This document shows, in pieces, positions 27,357 through 39,189 of a DNA stretch of 64,000 bases (within the stretch, counting starts at the first letter, position 1; the number at the start of each line of letters is the position of its first letter). The stretch spans positions 1,123,501-1,187,500 of the forward strand of contig NC_083388.1 of the NCBI RefSeq assembly GCF_031755915.1, written 5' to 3'. The DNA comes from Ziziphus jujuba. Lineage: Eukaryota; Streptophyta; Magnoliopsida; Rosales; Rhamnaceae. The translations under genes were made by a program, and so were the position numbers. The notes below the pieces were generated by a model. That model had not been told where the DNA came from and did not search any database. It saw nothing but the letters and a program-made list of their open reading frames with translations.

Positions 27357-30273
27357 ATGGATGATCTACGCATCCCTGGCGCCTCTACTCTCTTCCTTCT
27401 CTTCCTACTCCTCCTTCCCGGAATATCCCTCGCATTGCCGGAATATTCCCTCACCAGGTCCTCTTCCACCGCCAACTCCTCCGTTCAGATCAACTCCAAC
27501 TCCGTCCTTGTCGCCCTCCTCGACTCGCATTACACCGAACTCGCCGAGCTCGTCGAGAAGGCTCTCCTCCTTCAGACCCTCGAGGAGGCCGTTGGGTCTC
27601 ACAACATCACCATCTTCGCACCCAAGAATGAAGCTTTGGAGAGGGACTTGGACCCTGAGTTCAAGCGCTTCTTGCTCGAACCCGGTAATCTGAAATCTCT
27701 CCAGAAGCTGCTTTTGTTCCATGTCATTCCGACCCGGATCCCATCCGACGAGTGGCCTGGAAAGTCCGGGTTGGTTTCACACCTCACGCTCTCCTCCGAT
27801 GAGCATCTCCACCTGGAGCATCATAGTTCCGGTGAGAAGACCGTGGATCTCGCGCGCGTGGTCCAACCCGATGCCGTGACCCGACCCGACGGTGTGATCC
27901 ATGGGATCGAACGGTTGTTGATCCCGCGGACGGTGGTCGACGACTTCAACCGCCGGCGGAATCTCCGGTCAATTACGGCAGTGAAACCGGAAGGAGCACC
28001 GGAGGTAGACCCCAGGACTCACAGGCTGAAGAAACCGGCTCCGCCGGCGAAACCCGGTTCGCCACCGGCACTTCCCATATTCGATGCTTTGGCTCCCGGA
28101 CCTTCATTGGCTCCAGCTCCGGCGCCGGGACCAGGAGGCAAGCACCATCATTTCGACGGCGAGACCCAGGTTAAGGATTTCATCCATACGCTGCTGCACT
28201 ACGGTGGGTACAACGAGATGGCCGATATTTTGGTGAATTTGACGTCGTTGGCCAGCGAGATGGGCCGGCTGGTCTCGGAGGGATACGTGCTCACTGTTTT
28301 GGCTCCGAACGACGAGGCTATGGCGAAGCTGACCACGGACCAGCTGAGCGAGCCCGGTGCGCCGGAGCAGATAATGTACTACCATCTGATTCCGGAGTAC
28401 CAGACGGAGGAGAGTATGTACAATGCCGTGAGGCGCTTTGGGAAGGTCCGGTACGATACACTCCGGCTGCCACATAAGGTCGTCGCCGAAGAAGCCGATG
28501 GGTCCGTAAAATTCGGGCACGGAGACGGGTCGGCGTATTTGTTCGACCCGGATATCTACACCGACGGCCGGATTTCGGTGCAGGGGATTGATGGGGTTTT
28601 GTTCCCACCGGAGGAGGTTAAGGAGACCAAATCCGTTGGCAAAACGGTTCAACCCGCCAAAGTTGTGGCCAAGCCCAGAAGAGGTATTTTACTTTTAATT
28701 TTTAATTTTTATTGTGTGAAGTAAAAGTTACTTTAGATAATTGCTTGTGAATGTGGACTTAGTCATGGCTAAAAGTAAAATTATAAATTTGACTTTTTTT
28801 TTTTTCTCTCTTTTTTATTGTGGATCTTTCCTTTATGATTTTGATAATTGCTTCCAATAGAAATTATTAATGTTTGTTTTGAAGTGTGGACACTGTGTAG
28901 TACAAGTGGCTAAAGTTGGTTCCTTGAATTGGGGTATTTGGCATCTGAGTTTGGAAAATAGTTTCCATTAATCATGTGGAAAGTTTTAGGGGTTCTGAAT
29001 GTGATATAGAAAGACAATAGATTAGTTAAAATACCATGTGTATTCGGTGATCCATATATTATATTACTTTCTCTTTATTGAACTTCCCTAGATCATTTAA
29101 ATGAGGCATTTATTATGCATTTTATTTTGGATTTTCACTATCTCGTCCATTTTACATTGAGCTTCGTTGAATCTTTGTTTCTGTATGTGTTTCTGTATTA
29201 TACGTGATTTCCATTTGTGTTTCTCTTTTTTATAACGCTACAGTTGTCAAAGTTTAGTATGAAAATGGCCTTATTTTTTGGTATATCATGAGCAAATATA
29301 AATGGGGTAAATATAGATAGCTTTGATGATTTATAGATTAGCCTAAAATGGACACGTGCATAGTCAGGCTAGATGCGCCACGGTTGCCAAATGGCAGCCT
29401 GTGGCGCTGTCCAGCGTAACTTGCTGCCGGCACAGAACTGAATAGCATGTCTCAAAATAAATTGGGTTGGGATGTTTTCAGAATTTTCTATAATTGTGTT
29501 TGAAGAATAGAACCTTTAAACAGAGCACAAAATCCAGCTGTTGGTGATAGCACGGTTTTTGTCTTTTGGTTACCTTTATAGTGATTATTTTTCTTAATTG
29601 ACAGCTATGGTTTATATTGACTTTTTGCATTTAAAATTGCCAAAAGGACTTATCTCAAGTATAAATTAACAATATAATAAATTAGTTGGAGACTGTCATT
29701 TTCGTTACTATTGCGTTTATGAATTTATTGTGGCTTTCACATTACGTCAAAAACATTAATTGTGGGTTCTTTTCTACTACAACTCCTAATTATGTTAAAA
29801 ATGAAAATGCAAAATACTATTTCAGCGTTAGCTGGTTTTATAGGATATCAATAAATAGGATGTTGATTGACAATTAAGTTAGAAAGTAAAGTCCTGAATA
29901 TTGCCCAAGAAGTTGATGCTGCCTTATCTCATTGATAACTAAGATTTGTAGCTCCACTAACTATCGATTTATTCCTTTTATGTAATTGAATTTCTTAAAA
30001 CTAATATATGGGAACTACTTAAGTGGATTTTTGTTTCCAAAATATTGTTATTGCTGTGTGGCATAGCATGGTATGAACAGTATCATGTTTTTGTTCAGTT
30101 TTTTACTTGAACATTGTTATATAAAACTATATATATATATATATATACACATCGAATCCAAGTTCTTGAAAATTAAATTTGGAATTTGTTAATTGGCAGG
30201 AAAATTACTAGAAGTAGCCTGTCGAATGCTATGGACCTTCGGACAGGAGTCACGGTTCACCACTTGCCAATGA
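27357..30273 (+). CDS. Fasciclin-like arabinogalactan protein, group B (FLA15-18 type)
   Basis: A secreted cell-wall or apoplast glycoprotein with two FAS1 adhesion domains. Exons: 27357-28683 and 30200-30273, giving 466 aa. The open frame could begin at a GTG three codons earlier, but ATG 27,357 (gccATGG) is the natural start. The signal peptide is at residues 1 to about 28 (STLFLLFLLLLPGISLA). FAS1-1 spans about 45-190, with NITIFAPKNEAL, LLLFHVIPT and GVIHGIERLLIP. Then come a basic linker and a short AGP region (APGPSLAPAPAPGPG). FAS1-2 spans about 265-425, with TVLAPNDEAM, MYYHLIPEYQT and GRISVQGIDGVLFPPEE. There is no GPI signal; the tail is GKLLEVACRMLWTFGQESRF then TTCQ, typical of this group. 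A 1.5-kb intron separates the last 25 residues. The first exon is strikingly GC-rich compared with its surroundings. The exact orthologue within FLA15-18 is not resolved. Confidence 0.93.
29375..29407. other. GC-rich hairpin inside the FLA intron
   Basis: GCGCCAC-GGTTGCC, loop AAAT, then GGCAGCC-T-GTGGCGC pair over 14 bp with one bulged base and one G-T pair. It sits in an otherwise AT-rich intron. A G-box core (CACGTG, 29,353-29,358) lies just before it. The function is unknown. Confidence 0.6.
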
Positions 30274-32115
30274 TATGTGCCTCAAGTATCCTCAGGCTGG
30301 CTTGTTTGGTGGAAAGTGGCTAAGGTAGTAATCTCTTTCTCATGGTTCGTTATCTTTATGCTACAAATCTGTCTAAGTTTTGCTGTCTGGTTTACAATCT
30401 TGGATCATATTTATAAGATCAACCTGCATCTCTATCAACATTGTCTAAAGGTTTTCCTGGTTTATGGTCAACAACAAACCTGAAAATCGGCAATTTCAAT
30501 TACCAAAAACTTTCTTATTTCGTCTGAAGTGTTACGTGAAGATTGTATGGATTAATGAGATTTTGCTTTTTTGTGATGCAGAGTTGTTGAGGTTGATACA
30601 GTTGCAAATGGTGTAAAAAATGGTATGGAAAAACTAAGGGAAGCTTTCTTGAAATGGAGAGTAGCCACGACCTTTGTTGTTGTATTCCTTTCTTGTCCTT
30701 CCTTCTCTGTTTTTATTTTTATTTTTATTTTTTTCTCTCTCTCTCTCTTTCTTGGTGGCCTTTTTGTGGGTTTGGGTCTTGGAGACGGAGAAGTAAAATC
30801 CACTCTAGTTTTCCCAAATATATACTTATTTTTAATTAAGTACATAGTGATATTTTTTGATATCTTTCTAGGGGTGGTTTGTGTTAGTAGGGTTTGAGCT
30901 TGTGTGTAATGAAAGACAAAGATTGGCTGGGGCAGAGAGTGTTTGTGTTGCAAGTTTTCATTTGCCCATTTGAATAACAAACTATATGCAGAAATTGCTG
31001 TCAAAAGTGCAATAAAAAAACCATTCTTTCCTGTAATAATGTTGTCTTCTATCCTTGTGATAATCTTTCTCCCTTCTGGCCCTTCTATTCTTTTCTCTCA
31101 ATATATATTCTTGCCAATCATTTCATTATCTCTTTATTTATTTTGAGTTTTTTTGGTTCAAAATTTCGGATCATATGCTAATCATGTGTTTCATTTGCTT
31201 AATTTTAATTGGCACAGCTTCAAGACATGGTGCAGTTGACCTGCTACCTTAGATATATTGTTCAGCATTTTTTTTTTTTTTCTTTTTCTTCTACATTTCT
31301 GCAAATTCACATTGATAAAATAATAAAATACTAAGAAAAAGAAGAAACTTCTTGTTGTCAACCTCTTGACCCGTCTGGAGATTTGGTAGGGTGATTTGAG
31401 TTAAACAAGCAGGTTTTGCATTTACAGTCCCTGAATATACATGGAAACATGACACAACGTGTGCCCCCTGTTTTGTAGAATTGGTAAAATTCTAAGAGCT
31501 GCATAATCATGGCTGTCGGAGAGGGCTACTACTGCTCTGCCAACCAACCGGTTTGGCAACGCAATGTAAAAACTGTTGTGGAATAACAGTGACGAGTGAT
31601 GGTGCTTTTTGTATTAGTTTCCTGTCTTCTGTCTTCTCTTTTTTTCCTGCAAATTTGCAACAATCCTATATAATTCTCATAGCTTAATCTAACAAGGTAT
31701 TTGAAATTTTATTTTCCTTTCTTAGTTTTTTATTTATTTTTCAACAATCTTTCTTGCCAACCTAATGCGACTAATAGGATACGACGAGTGAAAAAGCTAA
31801 AGCTATTTAGTAAAAGTCCTGCTCTGTTTCTAAGCTGCGAGAGTGCAGGTTCATATATGAATTTGCTAATTGGCCCATAATTTTCACTCCACAAAAATTT
31901 ATTGCAAACATCAACCGCAACAAGTTTTAAACTTGCAAAATCTACTCAAATTTGTTTATAAAAAGGACAATTTGAGCCAACTGAAATTAGCACACTTCAA
32001 CAGAGACCAGAAGTTGATGCAATTAACCATTTGTCTTTTTTCCAACACTGGTGCATTCGATTCTTATTGTAGAAAAGCAAATGAAGTTGTTACATTGCTT
32101 CCAAACAGGCAAAGT
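30274..32115. other. FLA 3' UTR (with probable intron) and convergent spacer to SDH6
   Basis: After the stop, AAG|GTAGTA (junction after 30,324) and TGTGATGCAG (ending 30,581) look like a 3' UTR intron. AATAAA at about 31,010-31,015 is a likely poly(A) signal. From 31,050 to 32,115 the two genes converge. I see no coding sequence; the SDH6 3' UTR should occupy the right part. The frame at 30552-31004 on the minus strand is low-complexity Lys/Arg and is rejected. Confidence 0.55.
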
Positions 32116-34732
32116 TCAAGATCGTCCCTCAGACTTGCTCGCCCACCATTCCATGAACTTAGTTTGCGCAGCTAAAGTGTCCAACCTGTAAAGTTGCAGC
32201 CAGTGGTTTGCAACTTCTTGTCCAAATGTCCAACCAAAGACACCACCAGCTAGAAAGCTCAGTCCGGCACCTGTCAAGTGATTAACAGGAGTAAGGAACT
32301 AGAAATATTTCAGCATAACTGCATCAGAATCATTCGAATATATTTCTGCTAAGCCACAAGGAATTAACATAGACTGTTTTTTATTTTATTTTATTATTTT
32401 TTTCCCACTTTCTGGATCGTCATATGAAGTAACCTACATTATAATACACCATGCATTACCTTAGACAGGTAATTTGACACAAAATCAGTAGGGTGAAATT
32501 GGTAGTGCAATGCACGTTAAAACTATAAATTATCTTGTTCAACATCCAAAATAAGATATAAATGGAAAAAAGATTTTCTAAAGCACAAAAAGAAATCTAC
32601 ACTTCAAACTCAAAATGCAGGAATACTAAAGAAAAGATGGAATATAAATAGCAACAAAGATTAATAAAAAATTATAATTTGTAACAAAATAATAACAATA
32701 CTTGAGTTACCATAAATTCCAACAGCTTAAAGCTGTTAATAAGATGGACTGAACTATGCATATAAAGTCAACACAAAGAACTAACAGAACTAATAATAAC
32801 AGCATCAGTACTAGCTACAGGAATAGTAGTAACAACAAACATGAGATTCCAAACATTTTGCAACTAAAATCAGTATCTTTTCTCATATTGACTTAAGTTA
32901 TATGAACAGGCAGCCAGGCACATTTCATCCCTATATGGTACTGGTTAGTATAGAAAAGTAGGGGAAAGGAGCAGCACTACCATGCAAACTCCTAGAATAC
33001 TTCCAGGCAACTCCTGCTGTTGATACTGCTCCAATAACACTTCCAGTAAGAGCAAAGTTTACTGCTTCCCTAGCAGTCTTCAGCTGTTAAAAGAAAAAAA
33101 ATAATAATGAAGAATTCCACAGCACAGGGTAACCATACCAGAACAAATATTCTTGAGCAGACATCTAGTTCTCTAGTGGATTCAAGCGCTAGCTCTGACT
33201 CACTCATTCACCGTATAATAAGCACAAACCAAACAAACAACCATCTGGAAAATCAACATCAATATTAACAGCCGGAATATGATATTAATATTTTCATTGT
33301 ACTTTGGAGTCGTATTCTTGTTTTGAGCAAGAAACAAGCAGTTGAGTGTATTACTTTTTCTTTATCGCCAATGAAATAGTCACATATATGCACATGCATA
33401 TATCGTTTTGATATATTGGGCATAGTCACTCTACTGATGGAATGTGACATACACATATCCCCTTCATCTCAATTTACCTCTCCACCTCTCCTTCTCTCCC
33501 CCAAGATTTGTTTGTGCACTTTTAGCCTCTCTTTCTTCCTCAGTTGAAGGACATCAATGGTAAAGTTTTCCATCCCATGTTTGCATTTTCTTTTCTTTTT
33601 CTCTCATTTTCTCTCTCTCCATGCTGACCTTTCAAAAGGTCAGCCAACAAACTAAAGCCAGAATAACACACAAGAAAAGTTAAAAACCTCATTTGTACCA
33701 TAACAATATAGTTCGGTGGCACTAAAGAGGCAAATAAGATCTCTAGTTCTCCACTTTGGTAAGAGTGTTATGAGTAAATCCCTCAAAATTGTATCAGAGA
33801 ATTGAACCCAAAAGAGAGGCTATGGATCTTATCGACTACACTTTTCCAAAGGGTAACTCTTGTACGCTATAAACAACTCACTTAACAACTGTCACCCCAA
33901 AGAGAAAGGAAAGGTAATACCAATAACCAAAAGTATACCACTACTAAAAGTTTCCTACAAAAAGGAAGTGTTGTTCCACTTTGAAGGCTTTCTATCAATC
34001 CAACGCTTACTAAACAACAGGCCGAGTTGTTATTTAACCAATTTTTTGGTCTGATTTGATCCTTATTTCCATGCATTTTTTTTTTTTTTCCCAAACAGGA
34101 TAAGTTTTTTTTTTTTTGGATAACCTCAATGCAAGTCTTATACCTTTTTTTTTTTTTGGGTGAATAATGCAAGTCTTATACTAATTGTAAGAATAAGACA
34201 TTTTAGATATAAACTTGAGCCTTTTTTTTTAAAATTAAAAAAAAAAAAGGTATAACAAAGAAAATAGCAAAAAACGTAAAAGCAGAAAAAAAAGACCTAC
34301 CCAGTTGAATATTACATACTTGAAGCCAAAATCCACAAACGTTTTTGTCAACAGAATTTAGAATCATAAGTAAAAAAAATAAAAAAAATAAAAAAAAGAA
34401 TAGCAACAAACCATACTGAGCAAATGAAGTTAAGAGCCAAAACAAGCCGAAGATGAATATGCGGATCGAACAAATAGAGAAATCAAAGAAACCCAAAAGA
34501 GAAAACCCACAAACATAAACATAGAGATAAATCAGAGACTCACAGCAGGACCATGTACAGGGTCAGAAGCGATGAACTCTTCAACATCGGAAGAGGACCA
34601 GGAAGGAAGGGGTTTATCACGGTTGAAGAACCTGGAATAGTTTTCGTAGAAGGAAAATCTATCGCTCCAGAACTCCTTGTAGCCTTCCCAGTGCCTCCTT
34701 AGGAAAGATTGCGATGAAGAATCATCTCCCAT
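32116..34732 (-). CDS. SDH6: Succinate dehydrogenase subunit 6 (plant-specific complex II subunit)
   Basis: SDH6 is a small extra subunit of plant mitochondrial succinate dehydrogenase, purified with complex II; its exact role is unknown. Exons in coding order: 34544-34732, 32981-33083, 32116-32270, giving 148 aa (about 142 in Arabidopsis by recall). The N terminus (HWEGYKEFWSDRFSFYENYS) and PLPSWSSSDVEEFIASDPVH match the family closely. The second exon gives LKTAREAVNFALTGSVIGAV and a hydrophobic stretch ending WKYSRSLHG. The third gives GGVFGWTFGQEVANHWLQLY and the family C terminus (FMEWW). The two Gly/Ala-rich hydrophobic segments probably lie in or on the inner membrane. Splice phases are 0 and 1. 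The second intron (32271-32980) and first intron (33084-34543) are AT-rich and hold no other gene. The 5' leader carries a TCAATC-type hexamer repeat. Confidence 0.95.
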
Positions 34733-34753
34733 CTTCTTTCTTCTTCTTCTTCC

Positions 34754-34782
34754 TCAATCTCAATCTCAATCTCAATCTCAAT
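34754..34782. repeat. Hexanucleotide repeat (TCAATC)n in the SDH6 leader
   Basis: About five direct copies of a six-base unit lie 20-50 bp upstream of the SDH6 ATG on the coding side, next to a (TTC)n run at about 34,734-34,752. Both lie in the probable 5' UTR and are candidates for length polymorphism. Confidence 0.85.
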
Positions 34783-35720
34783 CACTACCCACTTCAGTTT
34801 TTTAACTCTCCTTCCTTTGAAATGCTTTTTCTTTATTTTTAATTTTTTATTTTCCAATTTATACTAGTGAATCAGTATGATTTGATGCGGACGACTTCGT
34901 TTGCTCCCTCTCTTGGTATGGTCTCATCCCACAGCCAATAATATCCCACCACGTTTGTCTTTCAACATATTTTTTATTTTTATTGTAATATTTCCTTTTT
35001 TATTCTCTCTTTTTCTCGTCGTCCAACTTGTAGAAGTAAAGACAATTTTAATCTGAAAGCATGGAACCCATTTGGAAAGTAACACTTGGATAATGGATAA
35101 TAAGCAATATCTTTCTTTTTAAAAAATGGGGTGCCATATTTTACTTGTTAATTTACACAAATTTAAAGGAAGGATAATTTATATAATAGCTGGTATACAT
35201 TACTAGACGGGAGTGCCTTTGTACATCTCTCATTGCCAAGTTCAGAAAAAAAAATTCCTACTTCTGTCGTGGGAAATGCAATAGTAAGCAAAATTGAAGT
35301 TCTATATTTGTGTTTCTTATTCTCAGGAATAAAGCTAGTACTGGTTGAATGGAGATATGTATGGCAAAAATTGAAAATGGCTTCCAAAAGTAAAATTATA
35401 ATGTAATACATTAACACCTTTGATTTTTCTACTCTTTGGATCATAAGTAACACTATAATTGAAACCCTTCTTCCACAAACCACCACCCCCCCCCCCCCAA
35501 AAAAAAAAAAAAAAAAAAAAAACCAAAAAACCAAAAAAAAAGAAAAAAGAAAAAAAGAAAAAAAAGCAGCTATTTGAACTTTAAAAGGCTTCAACCAAAA
35601 ACATAGCCACCATATTCAAAAAGACGCTAAGTAAAATAAATACTATCAATTAATATAATAATACTACAAAATTAAAATGGCCTCATCTTTTCTCCCCCTC
35701 CTATGGCCCCTGTAGAACTC
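34783..35720. other. SDH6 promoter and 3' flank of the CCHC gene
   Basis: No gene seen. It contains a C13 run directly followed by an A run of about 24 (35,486-35,522) and more A-rich DNA to about 35,565. The poly-Phe/Gly frames on the minus strand there are homopolymer artefacts. The region from about 35,580 to 35,720 is the likely 3' UTR of the CCHC gene. Confidence 0.6.
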
Positions 35721-38700
35721 TTACCACCAATCGTAATTTCTCCTCCCATCACTACTTGAGTTGCCAAACCTCACTCCAGAATATCCGTTCTGAAAAGTCT
35801 TGGACGATCCTTGCGACTTTATGTGTTGAGTAGGAGTTCCAAAACCCTTCCGACTGTGTTTACTGTGACCCTTACCGGATGCTGTTGCTGGAGACCTGAA
35901 AACATTCTTTCTGCACTTCCTTAAAGAGAAGTCCCCAGGATCCTCCGTTATCCACCCACCTCTATGTCTCGACTTTTGCGGTGTTGTGAAACCACTTTCT
36001 TCATATTGGATTTTTTTCCTTTTTCGAGCCTTGCCAAGATCATGAGGGACAGACTTGTATCCCTTATGATCTTTATCTTCTCTGTGAGATCTTGAATTTG
36101 GGGTGGATGATGCATGATTCCTCTTGCCACCCTGCAAATGCAGATCAAGCACCAAATCAAGTTGCTTTCTAGCTGTGTATAACACTACTAAATCCTAAGA
36201 ACAAAGATGAAAGAAGAACATGGCATCCCACATAATAATTCTGCAACCTCTACCGCTAAAACTAACCTTTGCTGAACTTTTGCATTCACGAGCAAAATGA
36301 CCATCTTGACCACACCTGAAGCATGAACTAGCTGTCTCATTACCTGTGGTTTCCCCACGAAACCTCGTGCATGCCTGCATGAAATAAGGAATAATCATCT
36401 AGTCTGGAGATAAGAATAGCAATATAAATGCAAAGTTTTTTCTATACAATAGTAAAGAAAACTAACACTTGATGTCAATAACTAATTGATAAAAATACTG
36501 CTTATAGATTGATATGAAGTGTCAAGAAAAAGAAAACTTATAAACATATAAAACTGCATATAACATCAACATTTCTCCAGAAAACAAGTATATTCAACAT
36601 TAGGTTAAATAAATGATTAAGTGTAGTATAAAAAGTATAGGAAAGAAAATGCAGTTTCTATTTTGTTTCTAAAACAAAATAAGAGCAACGTATAAGAAAT
36701 AAGTACCATAAGCAGTTAAATTAGTATTGTAAGCAATTTGCTTGAAATTTACAAAATTATATACAATCCTATAAAACCAAATATTACAAAAGAAATATCA
36801 AGTGGAAATTCTCTCAATTTCAAAACAGGTGATTCAAAACATAAATCATTGAGATGGAACTTCTGGCATGGATTTTAAAAAACCTAGCCAAAGTTGTTAA
36901 TAACTTAATAATTTGACCACCTCCAAAATGTGATATATTAGATAAAAGGCGAAGAAAAGAACATTTGAAGAAAAAAGCAATACCGCTTATCTTGCATATC
37001 CATTAAATTATCAAACAAAGCGTTTCGAAACAATTCAAATATGACATTCCAAACCTAATTATTTAAAAAACCTCAGTACATCACTTGTCCATACACATTA
37101 ATTGCACCAGAAGAACAAATTAAATGCAAGCATATGTTATCCAGTTTCTTACGTCACCATACCAAAATGGTTTTCTTCTAAAAGGGAAAAAAAAATGTAC
37201 AATACTTACCAACCCTGTATGCCCCAACTGACCACATTTGTAACAAGAAACTTCTCTTGAAAAAGAATCAGCATACTCAGAGCAGCATAAATGGCCAAAA
37301 TTCTTGCACACATAACATTGTATTTCCTGCTCAAACCCATCCACGGAAAAGAAAATATTAAGAAACAAAAGATCAACCATATTACAATTTCCAACAATTA
37401 AAACAAGTGAAATATAAAAATAAAGCATGCATAAAGACCTTGAGATCATCAGGTGGATAATCATTACGGCATGAAAACATATCATGCCCATAGTCTCCAC
37501 ATTTTAAACATATTTTTGAACTTGAGCCACCCTTATGCTTATCTGGACAATCCTTAGCACGGTGTCCACCTTTTTTGCATATAAAACAATCCTGTGCCTG
37601 CAGTCATTTAAGAAGATCAAGTAAGCAACCACAGTACCAAAAACAATCAGTATAACAAAATCCATCTTCAAGTGAATTCAATATGAAAATGAATATAAAA
37701 GAACAATTTGGCACGAAATTACATGGAAATGCAAATTTCAACTCAGCATACAATCATTATTTAGATACTCTCATCAGCCGAAAACCTCCCTTCCCATCAG
37801 ACCAAAAGGAAAAAAATAATAAATACCACAAAACTAAAACTCAATTCTAAGAATCAACTCAGTCAAGCTAAATGCAATCAACAAAAAAGCAATTTTTAAA
37901 ATACAAGTCAGACTAAGATATTTACTTATTTATTTTCCAACAAACCTTTGAACATTGCCTAGCATTGTGCTCCAGACTCCCACAAACGAAGCATGGTTTC
38001 TTTCTCTTAGCTGCTGTACAGTTTACCGCAGCATGACCCTCTTCACCACAATTATAGCACATTCCCCAACTACTATCTGGGGGATCAAAATACCTTGGCC
38101 CCCGCTGATACAACATAAATAACAGACAGTAACTAAACTAAGCCTTGATTTGCATTTATATTCGAAATGGCATTTACGAGCAAAAATATTAGAACCCACA
38201 AGTAGTTTACGGAGTACAATGTTGTCAGCAGTGTCAACAGGATTTGGGTCAGTGGCCTCAGCTATCTCTGCCGCTTTATTTTCCTCAACTTTCTCTTCAT
38301 CTTTTGCAACAATGACCTAAAGCAATAAGAGCATGTAAAACAGAAACAAATAGTATCACGAGCTCAAACTCCCATTGAGATTATTCTCAGGCAAAAAGAA
38401 ACTGAAATATTTTAACAGAAAACTGAAACATGACAAAGATAATAAGTAAAGGTGGCCATTAAGCATTGGTTCAATTCCAACTTTCCAACTCAACTCCACT
38501 CATTAAGTTTAGCCCTGAAGAAGATATACCACCATTAATTTCTCCAACTCAATGACAAATAAATAAATTTTTAAAAAAATTAATAACTTTTTGATCTCAT
38601 AATTTTCCACCGAGACAAACAGGGCAAAAGGTTGAAAAACACTCACAGTTGTGTCTTCAATTTCCACCTTGCTTGTCTTCTTCTTTTTCACCCTTTTAAT

Positions 38701-39066
38701 TATCTTCTTCTTCTTCTCCACAACACCATTCTCCGAAGCAATCACTACTTCACGACCAGCAAGCCGAGCTGGACCTTCAACAAATTGGACTTCCTGAGAA
38801 GAAGACGAAGGCAGCAGATCAAGCAAACCGCTAGACCGTTCCGGTTCAACCGATCCACCGTCATTATCGGCGACCAACTTTGCGGCGCGCATCAAAAGGG
38901 CTTTCTCGACGAGCTTCAAGGTCAGATCTTCGTTTGCCTCGTCGTTGTCATCGCTACTGCTTTCGGCAACCACGGACTTGGAAGACTTGTCAAGGCTTTT
39001 GTCTCGTTCGGCTTCTTCGAATTCCTCACGATAATGCTGGGGTCTTTGCTTTTCTTTCTTGCTCAT
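35721..39066 (-). CDS. Seven-knuckle CCHC zinc-finger protein, probably RNA-binding
   Basis: A nucleic-acid-binding zinc-knuckle protein of the type that includes the AIR1/AIR2 subunits of the TRAMP RNA-surveillance complex; a role in RNA processing is inferred. Exons in coding order: 38647-39066, 38200-38316, 37946-38104, 37439-37597, 37210-37326, 36267-36374, 35721-36131, giving 496 aa. Every internal intron is phase 0. Residues 1-180 are acidic/basic and low complexity, with KKKKIIKRVKKKK as a likely nuclear signal. RGPRYFDPPDSSWGMCYNCG opens the knuckles at residue 195: C195-x2-C198-x4-H203-x4-C208, then C217, C236, a CLKCGDYGHDMFSC copy, the degenerate CYVCKNFGHLCC, CYKCGQLGHTGLAC and CFRCGQDGHFAREC. 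The C-terminal 137 residues are basic and Ser/Gly/Arg-rich. ATG 39,066 is the first in frame. The closest relative I recall is the Arabidopsis At3g43590 family. Confidence 0.93.
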
Positions 39067-39157
39067 CTTCTTCCACAAAATTTCATAACCCTAAGCCCTT
39101 AATTTCTTATTTTGCAGAAAGCCCCAAAAGACTATCGCAGTTTTGAGCTGGAGACAG

Positions 39158-39189
<32 letters not shown>

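Noticed and set aside
28104..28652. 182-codon minus-strand frame in the FLA first exon
   Set aside because: Antisense shadow of the GC-rich FAS1-2 coding sequence.
30552..31004. 150-codon minus-strand frame after FLA
   Set aside because: Lys/Arg/Thr low-complexity frame over FLA 3' UTR; no domain and no splice support.
35163..35594. 143-codon minus-strand frame
   Set aside because: Its Phe and Gly runs come from the homopolymers at 35,486-35,565.
38632..39146. Plus-strand frames of 156 and 88 codons
   Set aside because: Antisense to the first exon of the CCHC gene.
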